From NCBI RefSeq assembly GCF_017497985.1, contig NZ_JAGDFV010000010.1:1-64000 (forward strand): 64,000 nucleotides of DNA, read 5' to 3'. Numbering within the stretch: position 1 is the stretch's first letter; every line of letters starts with the position of its first letter. The notes below the pieces were generated by a model. That model saw nothing but the letters and a program-made list of their open reading frames with translations, did no database searches and had not been told where the DNA came from. The stretch is from Meiothermus sp. CFH 77666 (GTDB taxonomy: Bacteria > Deinococcota > Deinococci > Deinococcales > Thermaceae). The translations under genes and the position numbers were made by a program. This document shows, piece by piece, positions 52,243 through 62,572 of the stretch.

Positions 52243-54120
52243 TCAGAAATAGCGCCGCTGCTTCTTCAGGTAGGCTTCGTACTCCTCGCGGGCCTTCCTG
52301 ACCTCCGGCTGGCCCGATACCTCGGCCACCGGCACGTCCCACCAGCTCTCAAAGGCCGGAACGCGGTCGTCTATGCTCACCGGAACCACAATCACCCTCA
52401 CGCCCCTGGCTTTGCGGGCCTGTTTGAGGGCTTCTTCCAGCTCGCGGTAGTTTTTGGGGCTCCACACGCTGGCCCCCATAGCCCTGGCGTGGGCGGCGAA
52501 GTCCACCTCGAGCGGTGCCCCGTCGGTGCGGCCCGTCCTATCGTCGCGCCGTCGCAGCTCGTTGTTGAACGAAGGCGAGCCCAGCGACATCTGCAGGCCA
52601 CGAATCGAACCGAAGGCCTTGTTGTCGATCAGCATCACCGTGAAGCCCAACCCCTCAGCCACTGCCGTGACGATCTCCGAGTTCATCATCAAGTAGGTGC
52701 CGTCCCCCACGAAGACCACCACCTCGCGCCCCGGCTCGGCCATCGCCACCCCCAGCCCGGCGGGAATCTCGTAGCCCATGCAGGAGAAGCCGTACTCGAG
52801 GTGATAGGCCTTGGGGTCTTCGCAGCGCCAGAGCTTGAGCAAATCGCCCGGCAGGCTCCCCGCCGCGCAGATCACGGTGACCTTGCCGCCGAAGGTTTCG
52901 TTGGTCAGGCCGATGACCTCAGCCTGAGCCATCTCCTTTTTCTCGGGCTTGGGCGTGCGGTAGCCCTGGACCAACTCGTCCCACTCCTTCTTGAGCCGGG
53001 CAACCTCTTCGCGGTAGGAGGGCGCAGTGCCCACGAAGCCCTTCAGGGCCTGGTCGAGCGCTTCCAGGGCCCGCCGGGCATCGGCCACCAGCGACAGGCC
53101 ATTCAGCTTGGCCGCGTCGAAGGGGAGCACGTTCACCCCGACAAACTTCACCTGCGGGTTCTGAAAGGCGGTCTTGGAGGCGGTGACGAAGTCGCCCAGC
53201 CGGGTGCCGATGGCGAGGACCAGATCGGCCTCTTTGGCCAACCGGTTGGCGGCGGTTCCCCCGTTCGAACCCACCGCGCCCACGCACATGGGGTGATCCC
53301 AGGGCAAGGCCCCCTTGCCCCCCTGCGACTCGGCCACCGGAATGCCATAGGTCTGGGCGAAAGCGGCGAGCTGGGCGTGGGCTTCGGAGTAGAGCGTGCC
53401 GCCCCCGGTCACGATCAGCGGGCGCTTGGCCTCCTTGATGAGCTCGGCCACCTGCCCCACCACTTCCGGCTCGGGCGCGGGGCGGCGGATGCGCCACACC
53501 CTGGGGGCGAAGAAGCCCTCGGGCCAGTCGTAAGCTTCGGTCTGCACGTCCTCCGGCAGACAGATGGTGACCGCTCCGGTCTCGGCGGGGTCGGTGAGCA
53601 CGCGCATGGCCTCGGGCAGCGTGCTGAGGAGCTGAGAGGGCCGGGTGATACGGGTGAAGAAACGGCTCACCGGGCGGAAGGCGTCGTTGACGCTCACGTC
53701 GTGCTCGAGGGGGTGCTCGAGCTGTTGCAGGACGGGGTCTGGCAGGCGGTTGGCGAAGTAGTCCGAGGGCAAGAGCAGCACCGGCAGGCGGTTGATGGTC
53801 GCGCCCGCCGCGGCGGTGATCATGTTGAGTGAGCCGGGGCCCACCGAAGCCGTGCAGGCGAAGGTGCTCATGCGGCTCGTGTGCTTGGCGTAGGCCGCTG
53901 CCGTATGCACCATGGCCTGCTCGTTCTGCGGGCGGTAGGTGGGCAGACCCACCTCGTCGCCGTACTCTTCCAGGGCTTGCCCCAGGCCGGATACGTTGCC
54001 GTGGCCGAATATGGCCCACACCCCCGCGATCAGGCGCATCCGCCTGCCATCGCGCTCGGAGTGCTGGGCGGCCAGGAACTTTACGAGGGCCTGGGCCACG
54101 GTCAGTCGTTGGGTGCTCAA
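52243..54120 (-). CDS. iolD: 3D-(3,5/4)-trihydroxycyclohexane-1,2-dione hydrolase
   Basis: A 625-residue ThDP enzyme. ACTASVGPGSLNMITAAAGATINRLPVLLLPSD and WDHPMCVGAVGSNGGTAANRLAKEADLVLAIGTRLGDF match IolD. The cofactor-binding segment is VVFVGDGTYLMMNSEIVTA (GDG-N30-N type, near residue 483). It opens the ring of the diketone to 5-deoxy-glucuronate. ATG 54120 follows a GGAGGTT ribosome site. The long upstream gap holds a heptad array. Confidence 0.95.
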   Translation of the reverse strand: MSTQRLTVAQALVKFLAAQHSERDGRRMRLIAGVWAIFGHGNVSGLGQALEEYGDEVGLPTYRPQNEQAMVHTAAAYAKHTSRMSTFACTASVGPGSLNMITAAAGATINRLPVLLLPSDYFANRLPDPVLQQLEHPLEHDVSVNDAFRPVSRFFTRITRPSQLLSTLPEAMRVLTDPAETGAVTICLPEDVQTEAYDWPEGFFAPRVWRIRRPAPEPEVVGQVAELIKEAKRPLIVTGGGTLYSEAHAQLAAFAQTYGIPVAESQGGKGALPWDHPMCVGAVGSNGGTAANRLAKEADLVLAIGTRLGDFVTASKTAFQNPQVKFVGVNVLPFDAAKLNGLSLVADARRALEALDQALKGFVGTAPSYREEVARLKKEWDELVQGYRTPKPEKKEMAQAEVIGLTNETFGGKVTVICAAGSLPGDLLKLWRCEDPKAYHLEYGFSCMGYEIPAGLGVAMAEPGREVVVFVGDGTYLMMNSEIVTAVAEGLGFTVMLIDNKAFGSIRGLQMSLGSPSFNNELRRRDDRTGRTDGAPLEVDFAAHARAMGASVWSPKNYRELEEALKQARKARGVRVIVVPVSIDDRVPAFESWWDVPVAEVSGQPEVRKAREEYEAYLKKQRRYF

Positions 54121-54143
54121 ATGTGAACCTCCTTTGGCCTCAT

Positions 54144-54192
54144 GTCTCAGGTCGCGGCTCTAAAAAAGTCGAGGGCTGTTAGCCATCAGCCT
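54144..54192. repeat. Heptad-register repeat between iolD and iolG copy 2
   Basis: Seven units of 7 bases: GTCTCAG, GTCGCGG, CTCTAAA, AAAGTCG, AGGGCTG, TTAGCCA, TCAGCCT. The first two match units of the array at 28638, showing that copies with one consensus exist at distant sites. Confidence 0.6.
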
Positions 54193-54195
54193 TCC

Positions 54196-55203
54196 TCACA
54201 ACTCCCCCCCAAACTCTTTCACCCCTACCACCTGCCCTGTCTCGAGGGCGTGCTGGGCCGCCTTGGCCAGCCGCAGCGAGTACCAGGCGTCACGCACGCC
54301 AGGCTCCAGGGGCTTACCCGCGTGCAGGTTGCGGGCGAAGGCCACCATTTCAGCCGCGTAGGCTTCGGGGAAGCGTTGCTCGAAGTTGCGGGGGCGGTCG
54401 AAGTTCCCTCCGCGCTCGTCATAGAACGTCAGGTCGGGGCGGCGGTCGCGCTCGATGTGGATGCGGCCCTTTTCCCCCAGCACCTCGCAGCGGATGTCAT
54501 AACCGTAGGCAGTGCGCAAGGCCACCTCCAGCGTCCCCACCGCGCCGCTTTCGAAACGTAAGGTGGCCACGGCGGTGTCGAACAGGCCGTATTGCTTCAG
54601 CTCTGGCTCGGCCAGCGCGCCCCCGACGGCGTAGACCTCGGCCACCTCGCCCACCAGGAAGCGGGCACTGTCCAGGTCGTGAATGCCCATGTCCACCAGC
54701 AGGCCACCGCTGGTCTTGAGGAAGTCGAGCTTGGGAAGGTAGGGGTCGCGCCCCACCAGCCGGATGCCCTCGAGCCTCCCCAATTCCCCCCGCTCGATCA
54801 TCTCCTTGGCCCGCACATAGGCCGGGTCGTAGCGGCGCTGGAAGCCCACCTGACAGGGCACGCCGGTTCGCTCCACCGCCGCCACCACCCGCCGACCGGC
54901 TTCCAGGCTCTCGGCGATGGGCTTTTCTACGAAGATGGCCTTGCCCGCCCTCGCGGCTGCCTCCACCACCTCGGCATGGGTGGGGGTGGGAGTGGTGATG
55001 ATAACTGCGTCTACGTCGGGCTGGAAGGCGTCCTCGAGGTGCGTGGAAGCCTTGGCCCCCAGCTCCACCGCTACCCGCTCGGCGTTCTGGGCTAGGGTAT
55101 CCACCACCCGCACCACCCGGCACTCGGCCAGCCCCGAGAGCACCCGGGCGTGGGCCAGGCCCATCCGGCCCGCGCCGATCATGGCCATGTTGAGGGTCTT
55201 CAT
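54196..55203 (-). CDS. iolG: Gfo/Idh/MocA dehydrogenase, inositol dehydrogenase-like (copy 2)
   Basis: A 335-residue paralogue of the protein at 49168, with the same motifs: AMIGAGRMGLAHARVLSGL, VEKPIAESLEAGRR, VGFQRRYDPAYVRAKEMI and MGIHDLDSARFLVGEV. NAD binding and the aspartate-histidine pair are conserved. Two such enzymes in one operon suggest growth on more than one inositol isomer, for example myo- and scyllo- or chiro-inositol; which does which cannot be read. It follows the transporter ATPase gene by 49 bases. Confidence 0.87.
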   Translation of the reverse strand: MKTLNMAMIGAGRMGLAHARVLSGLAECRVVRVVDTLAQNAERVAVELGAKASTHLEDAFQPDVDAVIITTPTPTHAEVVEAAARAGKAIFVEKPIAESLEAGRRVVAAVERTGVPCQVGFQRRYDPAYVRAKEMIERGELGRLEGIRLVGRDPYLPKLDFLKTSGGLLVDMGIHDLDSARFLVGEVAEVYAVGGALAEPELKQYGLFDTAVATLRFESGAVGTLEVALRTAYGYDIRCEVLGEKGRIHIERDRRPDLTFYDERGGNFDRPRNFEQRFPEAYAAEMVAFARNLHAGKPLEPGVRDAWYSLRLAKAAQHALETGQVVGVKEFGGEL

Positions 55204-55252
55204 GAAGTTCTCCAGGTCATCACAGGGTCTGGGTTCGTACAGCTTTCAGCCC

Positions 55253-56095
55253 TCAATTCGGCTTATGCAGTTCCTCCGCCGCCTTGTGCTCGATCTGGGC
55301 GGCAGTGGTGGGGTCTTTCTTGGCAATGAGGTCGAGTTCCACCGCCAGCGCCTCGAGTTCCTCCCCCCCGGCCATCATCTGCAAGAGTTGCTCACGGGTG
55401 GTTTCCTCCTTCTTGAAGGTGCCGTAGCTCCTGCCCCGGTTCAGCACCGTAAAGGTGTCGCCCACCGCCCAGGCGTGATGGACGTTGTGGGTGATGAAGA
55501 TCACCCCCAAACCGCGCAACTTGGCCTGCACGATGTATTTGAGCACCACCGCCGACTCCTTGACCCCAAGGGCTGAGGTAGGCTCGTCAAGGATGAGCAC
55601 CTTGGCCCCGAAGTAGACCGCCCTGGCGATGGCCACCGACTGCCGCTCACCCCCCGACAGGGTGCCCACCGGCTGGTCGGGGTCGCGAATGTCAATACCG
55701 ATTTTTTTCATCTCCTCGCGGGCCACCTGAGCAGCAAAGGCGGCGTCGTAGAGGGTGAAGGGGCCTACCTTTTTTTTGGGCTCGCGCCCGAGGAAAAAGT
55801 TGCGGCTGATGCTCATCAGCGGCAGCATGGCCAGGTCCTGGTAGACCGTGGCGATGCCTTTGTCCAGGGCGTCTCGAGGCGAGTTGAAGACCACGGGCTG
55901 CCCCTCCATGTAGATCTGGCCTTCCGAGGGTTGGTGCACCCCCGAAAGGGCCTTGATCAGGGTGCTCTTGCCCGCGCCGTTGTCGCCCAGCAGGCAGTGG
56001 ACTTCGCCCGCGTACACCCGCATGTCGATGTCCTTGAGCGAGATCACCGGCCCGAAGTACTTGCTCACCTTGCGCAGCTCGATCAGTGGCGTCAT
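55253..56095 (-). CDS. ABC transporter ATPase, sugar (RbsA/FrcA-like single domain)
   Basis: A 280-residue ATPase with one cassette: Walker [16 protein letters not shown] (near residue 36), Q-loop [12 protein letters not shown], signature [14 protein letters not shown] near 146 and Walker [13 protein letters not shown]. RbsA-type ATPases usually have two cassettes in 500 residues; here only the N-terminal half exists, as in FrcA-like proteins, with a tail of 40 residues. It energises the permease encoded upstream. It begins 4 bases behind the permease stop. Confidence 0.92.
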   Translation of the reverse strand: MTPLIELRKVSKYFGPVISLKDIDMRVYAGEVHCLLGDNGAGKSTLIKALSGVHQPSEGQIYMEGQPVVFNSPRDALDKGIATVYQDLAMLPLMSISRNFFLGREPKKKVGPFTLYDAAFAAQVAREEMKKIGIDIRDPDQPVGTLSGGERQSVAIARAVYFGAKVLILDEPTSALGVKESAVVLKYIVQAKLRGLGVIFITHNVHHAWAVGDTFTVLNRGRSYGTFKKEETTREQLLQMMAGGEELEALAVELDLIAKKDPTTAAQIEHKAAEELHKPN

Positions 56096-56099
56096 GGCC

Positions 56100-57134
56100 T
56101 CACCTCCGCACCTGCATGGAGAGCTTGCGCAGGTAGTTGTTCAGGATCACCGCGCCCAGGATCATGCCCCCCACCATCACCTTGAACCAGTCCAGGTCGA
56201 TGTTGGTGTACACGATGCCCTGCTGCACGATGGCCAGGATGAGGGCCCCTATCCCAGCTCCGATTACCGAGCCATATCCGCCCGTAAGCAGGCAACCCCC
56301 AATTACCGAGGCGGCAATCGCCTCTAGCTCTTTACCCTGCCCCTGGAGCACGTTGGCCGAGCCCAGGCCCATCACCTGGATGGTCGCCAGCAGGGTGGCC
56401 ATGGCTGCGGTAAGCATGAAGAGGGTAATCTTGACTCGGCTCACCGGCACCCCCACGTTGCGGGCCGCGTTGGCGTCGCCCCCAGCACCAAAAATCCAGT
56501 TACCAAAGGGGGTGTGCAGCAACACGTAGCTCAGCACCACCGTAACCCCCAGCCACCACCAGACCGCAGCAGGCAAACCCAGAAGCTCACCGGTGAAGAG
56601 CCGGGCAATGGGGTCGGCTGCGATTTTATCGTTGAGTCCGGAGACGATGGTCAGCTTGGTGATGAGCTTGGTAAAGCCGATGTTGGCCCCCGCCAGGATG
56701 AACATCATGGCCAGAGTGACGATGAAGCTGGGCAGACCCGTGCGCAGCACCAAGTAACCGTTGAGGTAGCCGATCCCAAGAGCAAAAAACAGGGTAATCA
56801 GGATGGCCAGCCCCAAAGACAGATTGCCGTAGCTGGGGTTGGCCAGAATGGCCATGCTGATGGCCGCCACACCAATCATCGAACTGACCGAAAGGTCGAA
56901 CTCCCCGGCAATCATCAGGAGGGCTACTGCCGAGGCCAGAATGCCAAGCTGTGCAGCGACCTCGAGGTAGTTACGCGTACCCGCCCAGGTCAGGAAGCCG
57001 CTATTTCCTGCCACAATCGCAAAAAACCCGAACACCACAATAAGACCGGCGATGGAACCAAGCTCCGGGCGAAGCAAGAGCCGCCGCCACAGACCCACGG
57101 GCTGCAATCGCTCGTCCTGCACTTTGATCGCCAT
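56100..57134 (-). CDS. ABC sugar transporter permease (RbsC-like)
   Basis: A 344-residue membrane protein of the ribose/inositol permease family, with about 8-10 hydrophobic segments. [17 protein letters not shown] and [28 protein letters not shown] are typical; the second is the cytoplasmic contact for the ATPase. It lies downstream of the solute-binding protein gene and upstream of the ATPase gene. AGGAGGT precedes ATG 57134. Inositol as substrate follows from the operon only. Confidence 0.92.
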   Translation of the reverse strand: MAIKVQDERLQPVGLWRRLLLRPELGSIAGLIVVFGFFAIVAGNSGFLTWAGTRNYLEVAAQLGILASAVALLMIAGEFDLSVSSMIGVAAISMAILANPSYGNLSLGLAILITLFFALGIGYLNGYLVLRTGLPSFIVTLAMMFILAGANIGFTKLITKLTIVSGLNDKIAADPIARLFTGELLGLPAAVWWWLGVTVVLSYVLLHTPFGNWIFGAGGDANAARNVGVPVSRVKITLFMLTAAMATLLATIQVMGLGSANVLQGQGKELEAIAASVIGGCLLTGGYGSVIGAGIGALILAIVQQGIVYTNIDLDWFKVMVGGMILGAVILNNYLRKLSMQVRR

Positions 57135-57225
57135 ACCTCCTCCTAAAATTGGTGACTCCCGGTGCAAGTCCTCCGGGAGTCCCAAGGGTATGCTCAAGGT
57201 CGTCTGGAAATCGCTGGAAGATGCG

Positions 57226-58143
<918 letters not shown>

Positions 58144-58236
58144 GTCTAGCACCTCCTCTGCCGTTTTGGTCCATCTGCAAGCCCCTGGCCTCAAATGGCG
58201 CTCTTCGGCAGCGACCTTGGTTCTTAGGTCGCGGGT

Positions 58237-58266
58237 ATTCTATGACCTATTACTTTCGTTTGTCAA
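58237..58266 (-). promoter_or_regulatory. Promoter of the inositol operon
   Basis: On the minus strand a perfect TTGACA (complement 58261-58266) and TAGAAT (complement 58237-58242) are separated by 18 bases. The transcript should start near 58230 and leave a leader of about 87 bases before ATG 58143. Confidence 0.8.
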
Positions 58267-58315
58267 GTATTTGCATTCTTAACGAAAGATATACGAAATA
58301 AATAGTCTTTCGATT
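58253..58315. promoter_or_regulatory. Repeated CGAAA/TTTCG sites over the inositol promoter
   Basis: CTTTCGTTT (58253-58261) covers the spacer and -35 box, and AACGAAAGATA (58281), TACGAAATA (58292) and GTCTTTCGATT (58305) follow upstream. DeoR-family repressors such as AgaR bind runs of TTTCG-type repeats, so these are good candidates for the regulator at 47547. Confidence 0.6.
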
Positions 58316-58320
58316 TACAA

Positions 58321-58739
58321 GAAAGGCCTGTAGGGTGGTTTGCAGTTTGATGCGATGGATAGAGGATGGTAAACCGCGTCCCAAAAGACCTTCCCACACG
58401 TTTTACCCCAAGGTTATTTCCCGAAATCGCCCTAAATGGGCTGGTTCGCCGTTGCTCTAACCCCCATCCAACCTGGCACAGCAGGCTTTGGAGCGAAGGG
58501 TGCTGGGGGACGCTCGAGGCAACTCGAAAAATTGCCCATTCTTTGAGTGATTACAAGCAGGCCGGAAGCCCACAAGACAGTCCCGATCACAGATGAAGCA
58601 CAAACGATATTCTCTAACACCTTCGCAACAAGCGCCCAAACGTCAAACCTTTCGTCAGGCTCAACTAGGCGCCTTTGGCCGTTGGCCTCGGATAGGCATC
58701 AGAGTATGGGCCTTTCTACCACGGAGTAGCCAGCACACC
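58321..58739. other. Gene-free region between the inositol promoter and gpsA
   Basis: About 420 bases. Short open frames exist on both strands but none has a ribosome site, motif or codon pattern like its neighbours. No hairpin followed by a T-run was seen. It looks like non-coding DNA or a decayed gene. Confidence 0.5.
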
Positions 58740-59777
58740 TCACTCGGACTTTGTCTCACGTCCCATCAAACGTGACAACTCTTGCATTGGGTCGGCCCCC
58801 TCGAAAACCACCCGATACACAGCCTCAGTGATGGGCAGGTCGGCCCCGGTTTCCTGATCCCAGGCATGGAGGGCCTTAACCGTGTAGATGCCTTCGACCA
58901 CCGATTTTTGCGCTTCCAGGTGGGCCATGGTCTCGCCTTTGACGATGCGTTCCCCTGCGCTGCGGTTGCGCGAGAGGGGGCTGCTGGCAGTCGCGATCAG
59001 GTCGCCCAAGCCCGACAAACCCATGAAAGTGGCCTCGCTGGCTCCTTGGGCCACTCCGAACTTGATGATTTCGCGCAAGCCGCGGGTGATGAGGGCGGCC
59101 TTGGCATTATCGCCCAGCTTCAAGCCATCCACCATGCCCGCAGCCAGGGCTATTACGTTTTTGAGGGCTCCCCCCAGTTCTACCCCCACCACATCCGAGG
59201 AGGTGTAGACCCGAAAGCTGGCTCCAGAGAATACCTGCTGCACCTCTAAGGCCAGCTCAGGGTCGCGGGAAGCCACCACGGCTGCAGCGGGCAGGAAGCG
59301 GGCGATTTCATCGGCCAGATTGGGCCCCGAGAGCACTGCAATCTGGCCCACCCCGGTAATTTCTTCAATAACCTGGCTCATGCGCAGGAGGTGATGGTCG
59401 GCAAACTGCAGGCCTTTGGTAACCGAAACATAAGCAGGAGCCTCGGGCAGCAAAGCCAGTGTTTCCCGAAAAGCCTTGGAGGGAACCGCCACCACCGCGA
59501 AGCGGGCTTTTTGCAGGGCTTCTTCGGCGTCGGCGGTGGGATGGAGGCTTTCGGGGAAGAGCACTCCCGGCAGGTATTCACGGTTTTGCCGCTCCTCTTG
59601 CATGGCCTGGGCGTGCTGGGCCCGCCTTGCCCACAGATAAACCGGAATGCCTTTGGAGGAAGCCAGCAGGGCCAGCGCCGTACCCCACGCCCCCGCGCCG
59701 ATTACCGCGATGGGCTCGAGGGAACCTTCCCCGGTTTTGGACGACTCGAGCTTTGGAAGGATTACCGAGCTGGGCAT
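58740..59777 (-). CDS. gpsA: Glycerol-3-phosphate dehydrogenase [NAD(P)+]
   Basis: A 345-residue enzyme. IAVIGAGAWGTALALLASSKG (NAD(P) motif, near residue 23), SGPNLADEIARFLPAAAV, GALKNVIALAAGMVDGLKLGDNAKAAL with the catalytic lysine and SRNRSAGERI are diagnostic. It reduces dihydroxyacetone phosphate to sn-glycerol 3-phosphate for phospholipids. The first 20 residues precede the fold; a start closer to IAVIGAG is possible, but no ATG exists there. An 11-base direct repeat (TAACGCAGACC) straddles the start region. Confidence 0.95.
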   Translation of the reverse strand: MPSSVILPKLESSKTGEGSLEPIAVIGAGAWGTALALLASSKGIPVYLWARRAQHAQAMQEERQNREYLPGVLFPESLHPTADAEEALQKARFAVVAVPSKAFRETLALLPEAPAYVSVTKGLQFADHHLLRMSQVIEEITGVGQIAVLSGPNLADEIARFLPAAAVVASRDPELALEVQQVFSGASFRVYTSSDVVGVELGGALKNVIALAAGMVDGLKLGDNAKAALITRGLREIIKFGVAQGASEATFMGLSGLGDLIATASSPLSRNRSAGERIVKGETMAHLEAQKSVVEGIYTVKALHAWDQETGADLPITEAVYRVVFEGADPMQELSRLMGRETKSE

Positions 59778-59863
59778 AACGCAGACCCTACCACTCTAAC
59801 GCAGACCTGCTTACTACCGTAGGAGTTATTCGCCTGCCAACTTCGGGCAATCCAAAACAGTCC

Positions 59864-60928
59864 TCAAGGGCGCATCAAGACCAGAATCGAGAAGGCTTCG
59901 TACCAGGCGCCAACCAGCAGGAAAAATGCCCCCAAATAGACCATCCGGCCCAGCGCCCGCAGGCCGGCCCGGTAGCCTTCGGCCCGAAGGGTTTTGAGCA
60001 TCAAGACCATGCCACCAAAGGTTGCCAGGATGTAGGCCTGCAACTCCACCACAATGGTAGGGAGGTGCAGCAGGTAGTTGGCCAGGGGCAGGGCCACCGG
60101 GCTCAGGGCGAACCCCAGTATGAAGTACCGAAAGGCGTTGAACAGCAAAGCCGGAATACCCAGGAAAAGCCCCGGCACGGCCGTGGTCAGGACGAGGCCG
60201 TTGGTGAAGTTCCAGTAGAAAATCACAATGGCCAGACCCAGCACCCCCCCGCCCAGAGCGCCGCCGATGCCAATCTGCTCGAGGGCTCCCCCCACCACCT
60301 CCTGCATGAGCTTGACAAGCTGGGGGTTGGCATACGCCAGCAGGCCACCCAGGGCAAAGAGTCCGTAGAGGGCGATGTTCAAACCCACATACAATCCCCG
60401 ATACTGCCGCACCAGATCCCAGCCCTCACGCCACCAGCGGGCCAGCACATTCTCCCCCCGCAGGGCCACCAGCCAGCCCAGCGAAAGCGCCACGAAAAGC
60501 GCCCAGGCGAACGGGCTTTTGACCCAGGCTGGCAGCAGGCCACCCTCGGGCGCGAAGCCAATGCGGGTCACCTCGCCCCCCCGGATGGTCACCCGTACCT
60601 CGCCGCCCCGGCCCGAGACGGTAGCCGGGAACTGCACGATGACCCCCCGGGGGGTTTGTTCCTCTTGCGGCTCATCCAGATTAATCAGGAGTCCCCTGGG
60701 AGGCGGGGCAAAGGCAAGGCTGCGCTCGAGCAGTCGCACCGCCTCTTCGGTAGGTTTGCCTATCGCCTGCGCGGGGTCTACCGTGTATTTTCCGGCTTGC
60801 CAGTCCTGAACCGCCTGCCGGGCGATCTCAACGTTGCTCTGGGCAAGGGCAGCAGGAAGGCACAGGACTACCAACCAGAGCAAAAGGGCCCAGCTCGCTC
60901 GTAGCTTGTGGCTATCAGACCTCAACAT
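59864..60928 (-). CDS. SpoIIM-like (stage II sporulation M family) membrane protein
   Basis: A 354-residue protein: a signal-like segment (LLLWLVVLCLPAALAQ), a soluble part of about 120 residues, then five or six membrane segments. YRGLYVGLNIALYGLFALGGLLAYANP, then FTNGLVLTTAVPGLFLGIPALLFNAFRYFILGFALSP and LPTIVVELQAYILATFGGMVLML follow the DUF95/SpoIIM pattern, including the HLP-E motif. No sporulation is implied; such proteins occur widely. The first ten codons derive from a heptad repeat. It lies between pyrE and gpsA on the same strand. Confidence 0.8.
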   Translation of the reverse strand: MLRSDSHKLRASWALLLWLVVLCLPAALAQSNVEIARQAVQDWQAGKYTVDPAQAIGKPTEEAVRLLERSLAFAPPPRGLLINLDEPQEEQTPRGVIVQFPATVSGRGGEVRVTIRGGEVTRIGFAPEGGLLPAWVKSPFAWALFVALSLGWLVALRGENVLARWWREGWDLVRQYRGLYVGLNIALYGLFALGGLLAYANPQLVKLMQEVVGGALEQIGIGGALGGGVLGLAIVIFYWNFTNGLVLTTAVPGLFLGIPALLFNAFRYFILGFALSPVALPLANYLLHLPTIVVELQAYILATFGGMVLMLKTLRAEGYRAGLRALGRMVYLGAFFLLVGAWYEAFSILVLMRP

Positions 60929-60951
60929 GCCCTTAGCCTACCGCCTCGAGG

Positions 60952-61503
60952 CTAAACTTCCTGTAAGGGTACACCCCGTTGGCACAGAGGGCAGGACTCG
61001 GGGGCGTAGGTCGGAAAGTCGAGTTGGGTGAGGGCGCGGAAGGGCACCCCGAACTCGCTGCGGCCTGCGCTCCGATCCACAATAGCGCCCACCGCCACAC
61101 ACCGGGCTCCCCTGGCCTCGGCGGCCTGGATGGCCTTCTGCACCGAACCTCCGGTGGTGACCACATCCTCCACGGCCAAAAAGCGCTCGCCGGGGTGGAT
61201 GGTAAGCCCTTCGCGTACCCACATGCCCCCCTGGCCATCTTTCTCGGCAAAGAGGGCCCGCACCCCCAGGGCCTTGGCCGTCACGAAGGCGAGTACCACG
61301 CCCCCCATGGCCGGGCCAATCACAAACTGGATCTCCAGATCGTCGAACAGCTCCCCCAGGGCTTGCCCCACGGCTTCCGCGTAAAGCGGGTGTTGCAACA
61401 GGGTGGTGGATTGCAGAAACTTGGGCGAGTGACGGCCTGAACGCAGTAAAAAATGCCCTTCCAGCAGGGCGCCGGTCTTTTTGTAGAGCTCGAGGATATC
61501 CAC
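60952..61503 (-). CDS. pyrE: Orotate phosphoribosyltransferase
   Basis: A 183-residue enzyme. VDILELYKKTGALLEGHFLLRSGRHSPKFLQST opens it like the Thermus enzymes I recall; FLAVEDVVTTGGSVQKAI is the PRPP-binding motif. It joins orotate to PRPP in pyrimidine synthesis. GTG 61503 is chosen because family members begin at VDIL/MDVL and AGAGG lies just upstream; the in-frame ATG at 61542 would add 13 unrelated residues. The last part contains CPLCQRG, an unusual extra cysteine pair also seen in the Thermus version. Confidence 0.94.
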   Translation of the reverse strand: MDILELYKKTGALLEGHFLLRSGRHSPKFLQSTTLLQHPLYAEAVGQALGELFDDLEIQFVIGPAMGGVVLAFVTAKALGVRALFAEKDGQGGMWVREGLTIHPGERFLAVEDVVTTGGSVQKAIQAAEARGARCVAVGAIVDRSAGRSEFGVPFRALTQLDFPTYAPESCPLCQRGVPLQEV

Positions 61504-61578
61504 AGCCTCTATGCTACTGGGTACGCCTATACGGCAAGCCATTTATTTTTTGCGCTCAGGCCCCTATGCTGCAAACCA

Positions 61579-62511
61579 ATGAGCGTAGCCGAGCGAATCA
61601 AGGGAGGCCTGGTCGGGCTGCTCGTGGGTGACGCGCTGGGGGTGCCCTACGAGTTCCACGCCGCCGAGAAGATTCCACCCCTCGAGCAGATTGAAATGGA
61701 GCCCCCACCTGGCTTTGCGCGAACGCACGCCAGGGTGCCCGCAGGCACCTGGTCCGACGACGGGGCACAAGCCCTGGCGCTCCTGGCCTCTTTGCTCGAG
61801 CAGGGCCGTCTGGATCTGGCGGATTTTGCCCAGAAGCTCCTGGCCTGGTGGGCGCAGGGCTACATGGCGGTGGACTCGAGGGTGTTCGATGTGGGCATCC
61901 AGACCAGCCAAGCACTCCGGGCGCTGGCGCAGGGGGTGCCCCCCACCGAGGCCGGCCCCAGCGAAGAGCGGGCCAACGGCAATGGTTCTTTGATGCGGGT
62001 ACTCCCCCTGGCCCTGTGGCACCGGGGTTCCGACGAGGCGCTGGTGCAGGATGCCATGCTGCAGTCCAGCCTGACCCACGGCCACCCCCGCTCGCGGGTC
62101 TGCTGTGCCCTCTACTGCCTGTGGGCCCGGTACGAACTTTGGGGCCGGGACGAGGCCTGGGAAGAGGCGGTGCGTGCCCTCGAGGCCATGTTTGCCCCAT
62201 CATCTGCCGAACGCACCGAGCTGGACACGCACATCCGCCCCAGGGAGCCCTACCCGGTGCGCGGCAGCGGCTACGTGGTGGACTGCCTGCACTCGGCCCG
62301 CTGGGCCCTGGAGCGGGGCTCCAGCTACGAACAGGTGGTTCGGCTGGCGGTCTCGCTGGGGAACGACACCGATACCACCGCTTGCGTGGCCGGGGGCATC
62401 GCCGGCATCCGCTACGGCTTGAGCGGCATACCTGCCCGCTGGCGGGAAGCCTTGCGCGGCCAGGCGCTCTATCAGCATTTGCTGGAGCAGCTTGTGGGTG
62501 CCGCCACCTGA
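61579..62511 (+). CDS. ADP-ribosylglycohydrolase family protein
   Basis: A 310-residue DraG-like protein. GGLVGLLVGDALGVPYEFHAAE at the N-terminus, TWSDDGAQALALLASL (metal-binding aspartates), ANGNGSLMRVLPLAL, LTHGHPRSRVCCALYCL and SLGNDTDTTACVAGGIAG near the C-terminus are all family motifs. It should hydrolyse ADP-ribose linked to protein, DNA or small molecules; the substrate is not known. TATGCT lies 8 bases before ATG 61579, so the mRNA may be leaderless; the upstream frame is not used. No ADP-ribosyltransferase gene is seen nearby. Confidence 0.92.
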   Translation: MSVAERIKGGLVGLLVGDALGVPYEFHAAEKIPPLEQIEMEPPPGFARTHARVPAGTWSDDGAQALALLASLLEQGRLDLADFAQKLLAWWAQGYMAVDSRVFDVGIQTSQALRALAQGVPPTEAGPSEERANGNGSLMRVLPLALWHRGSDEALVQDAMLQSSLTHGHPRSRVCCALYCLWARYELWGRDEAWEEAVRALEAMFAPSSAERTELDTHIRPREPYPVRGSGYVVDCLHSARWALERGSSYEQVVRLAVSLGNDTDTTACVAGGIAGIRYGLSGIPARWREALRGQALYQHLLEQLVGAAT

Positions 62512-62572
62512 ACCACGCCATATCCCGCGTGGCCTGTCTACTCGGGGAGAAAAGCCCCCTACAATAAGCAGC

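Noticed and set aside
58366-58775. Short frames in the gap before gpsA
   Set aside because: None has a ribosome site, a motif or codon use like its neighbours.
59864-60928. Sporulation function for the SpoIIM-like protein
   Set aside because: The family is widespread in non-sporulating bacteria and no other sporulation gene is present.
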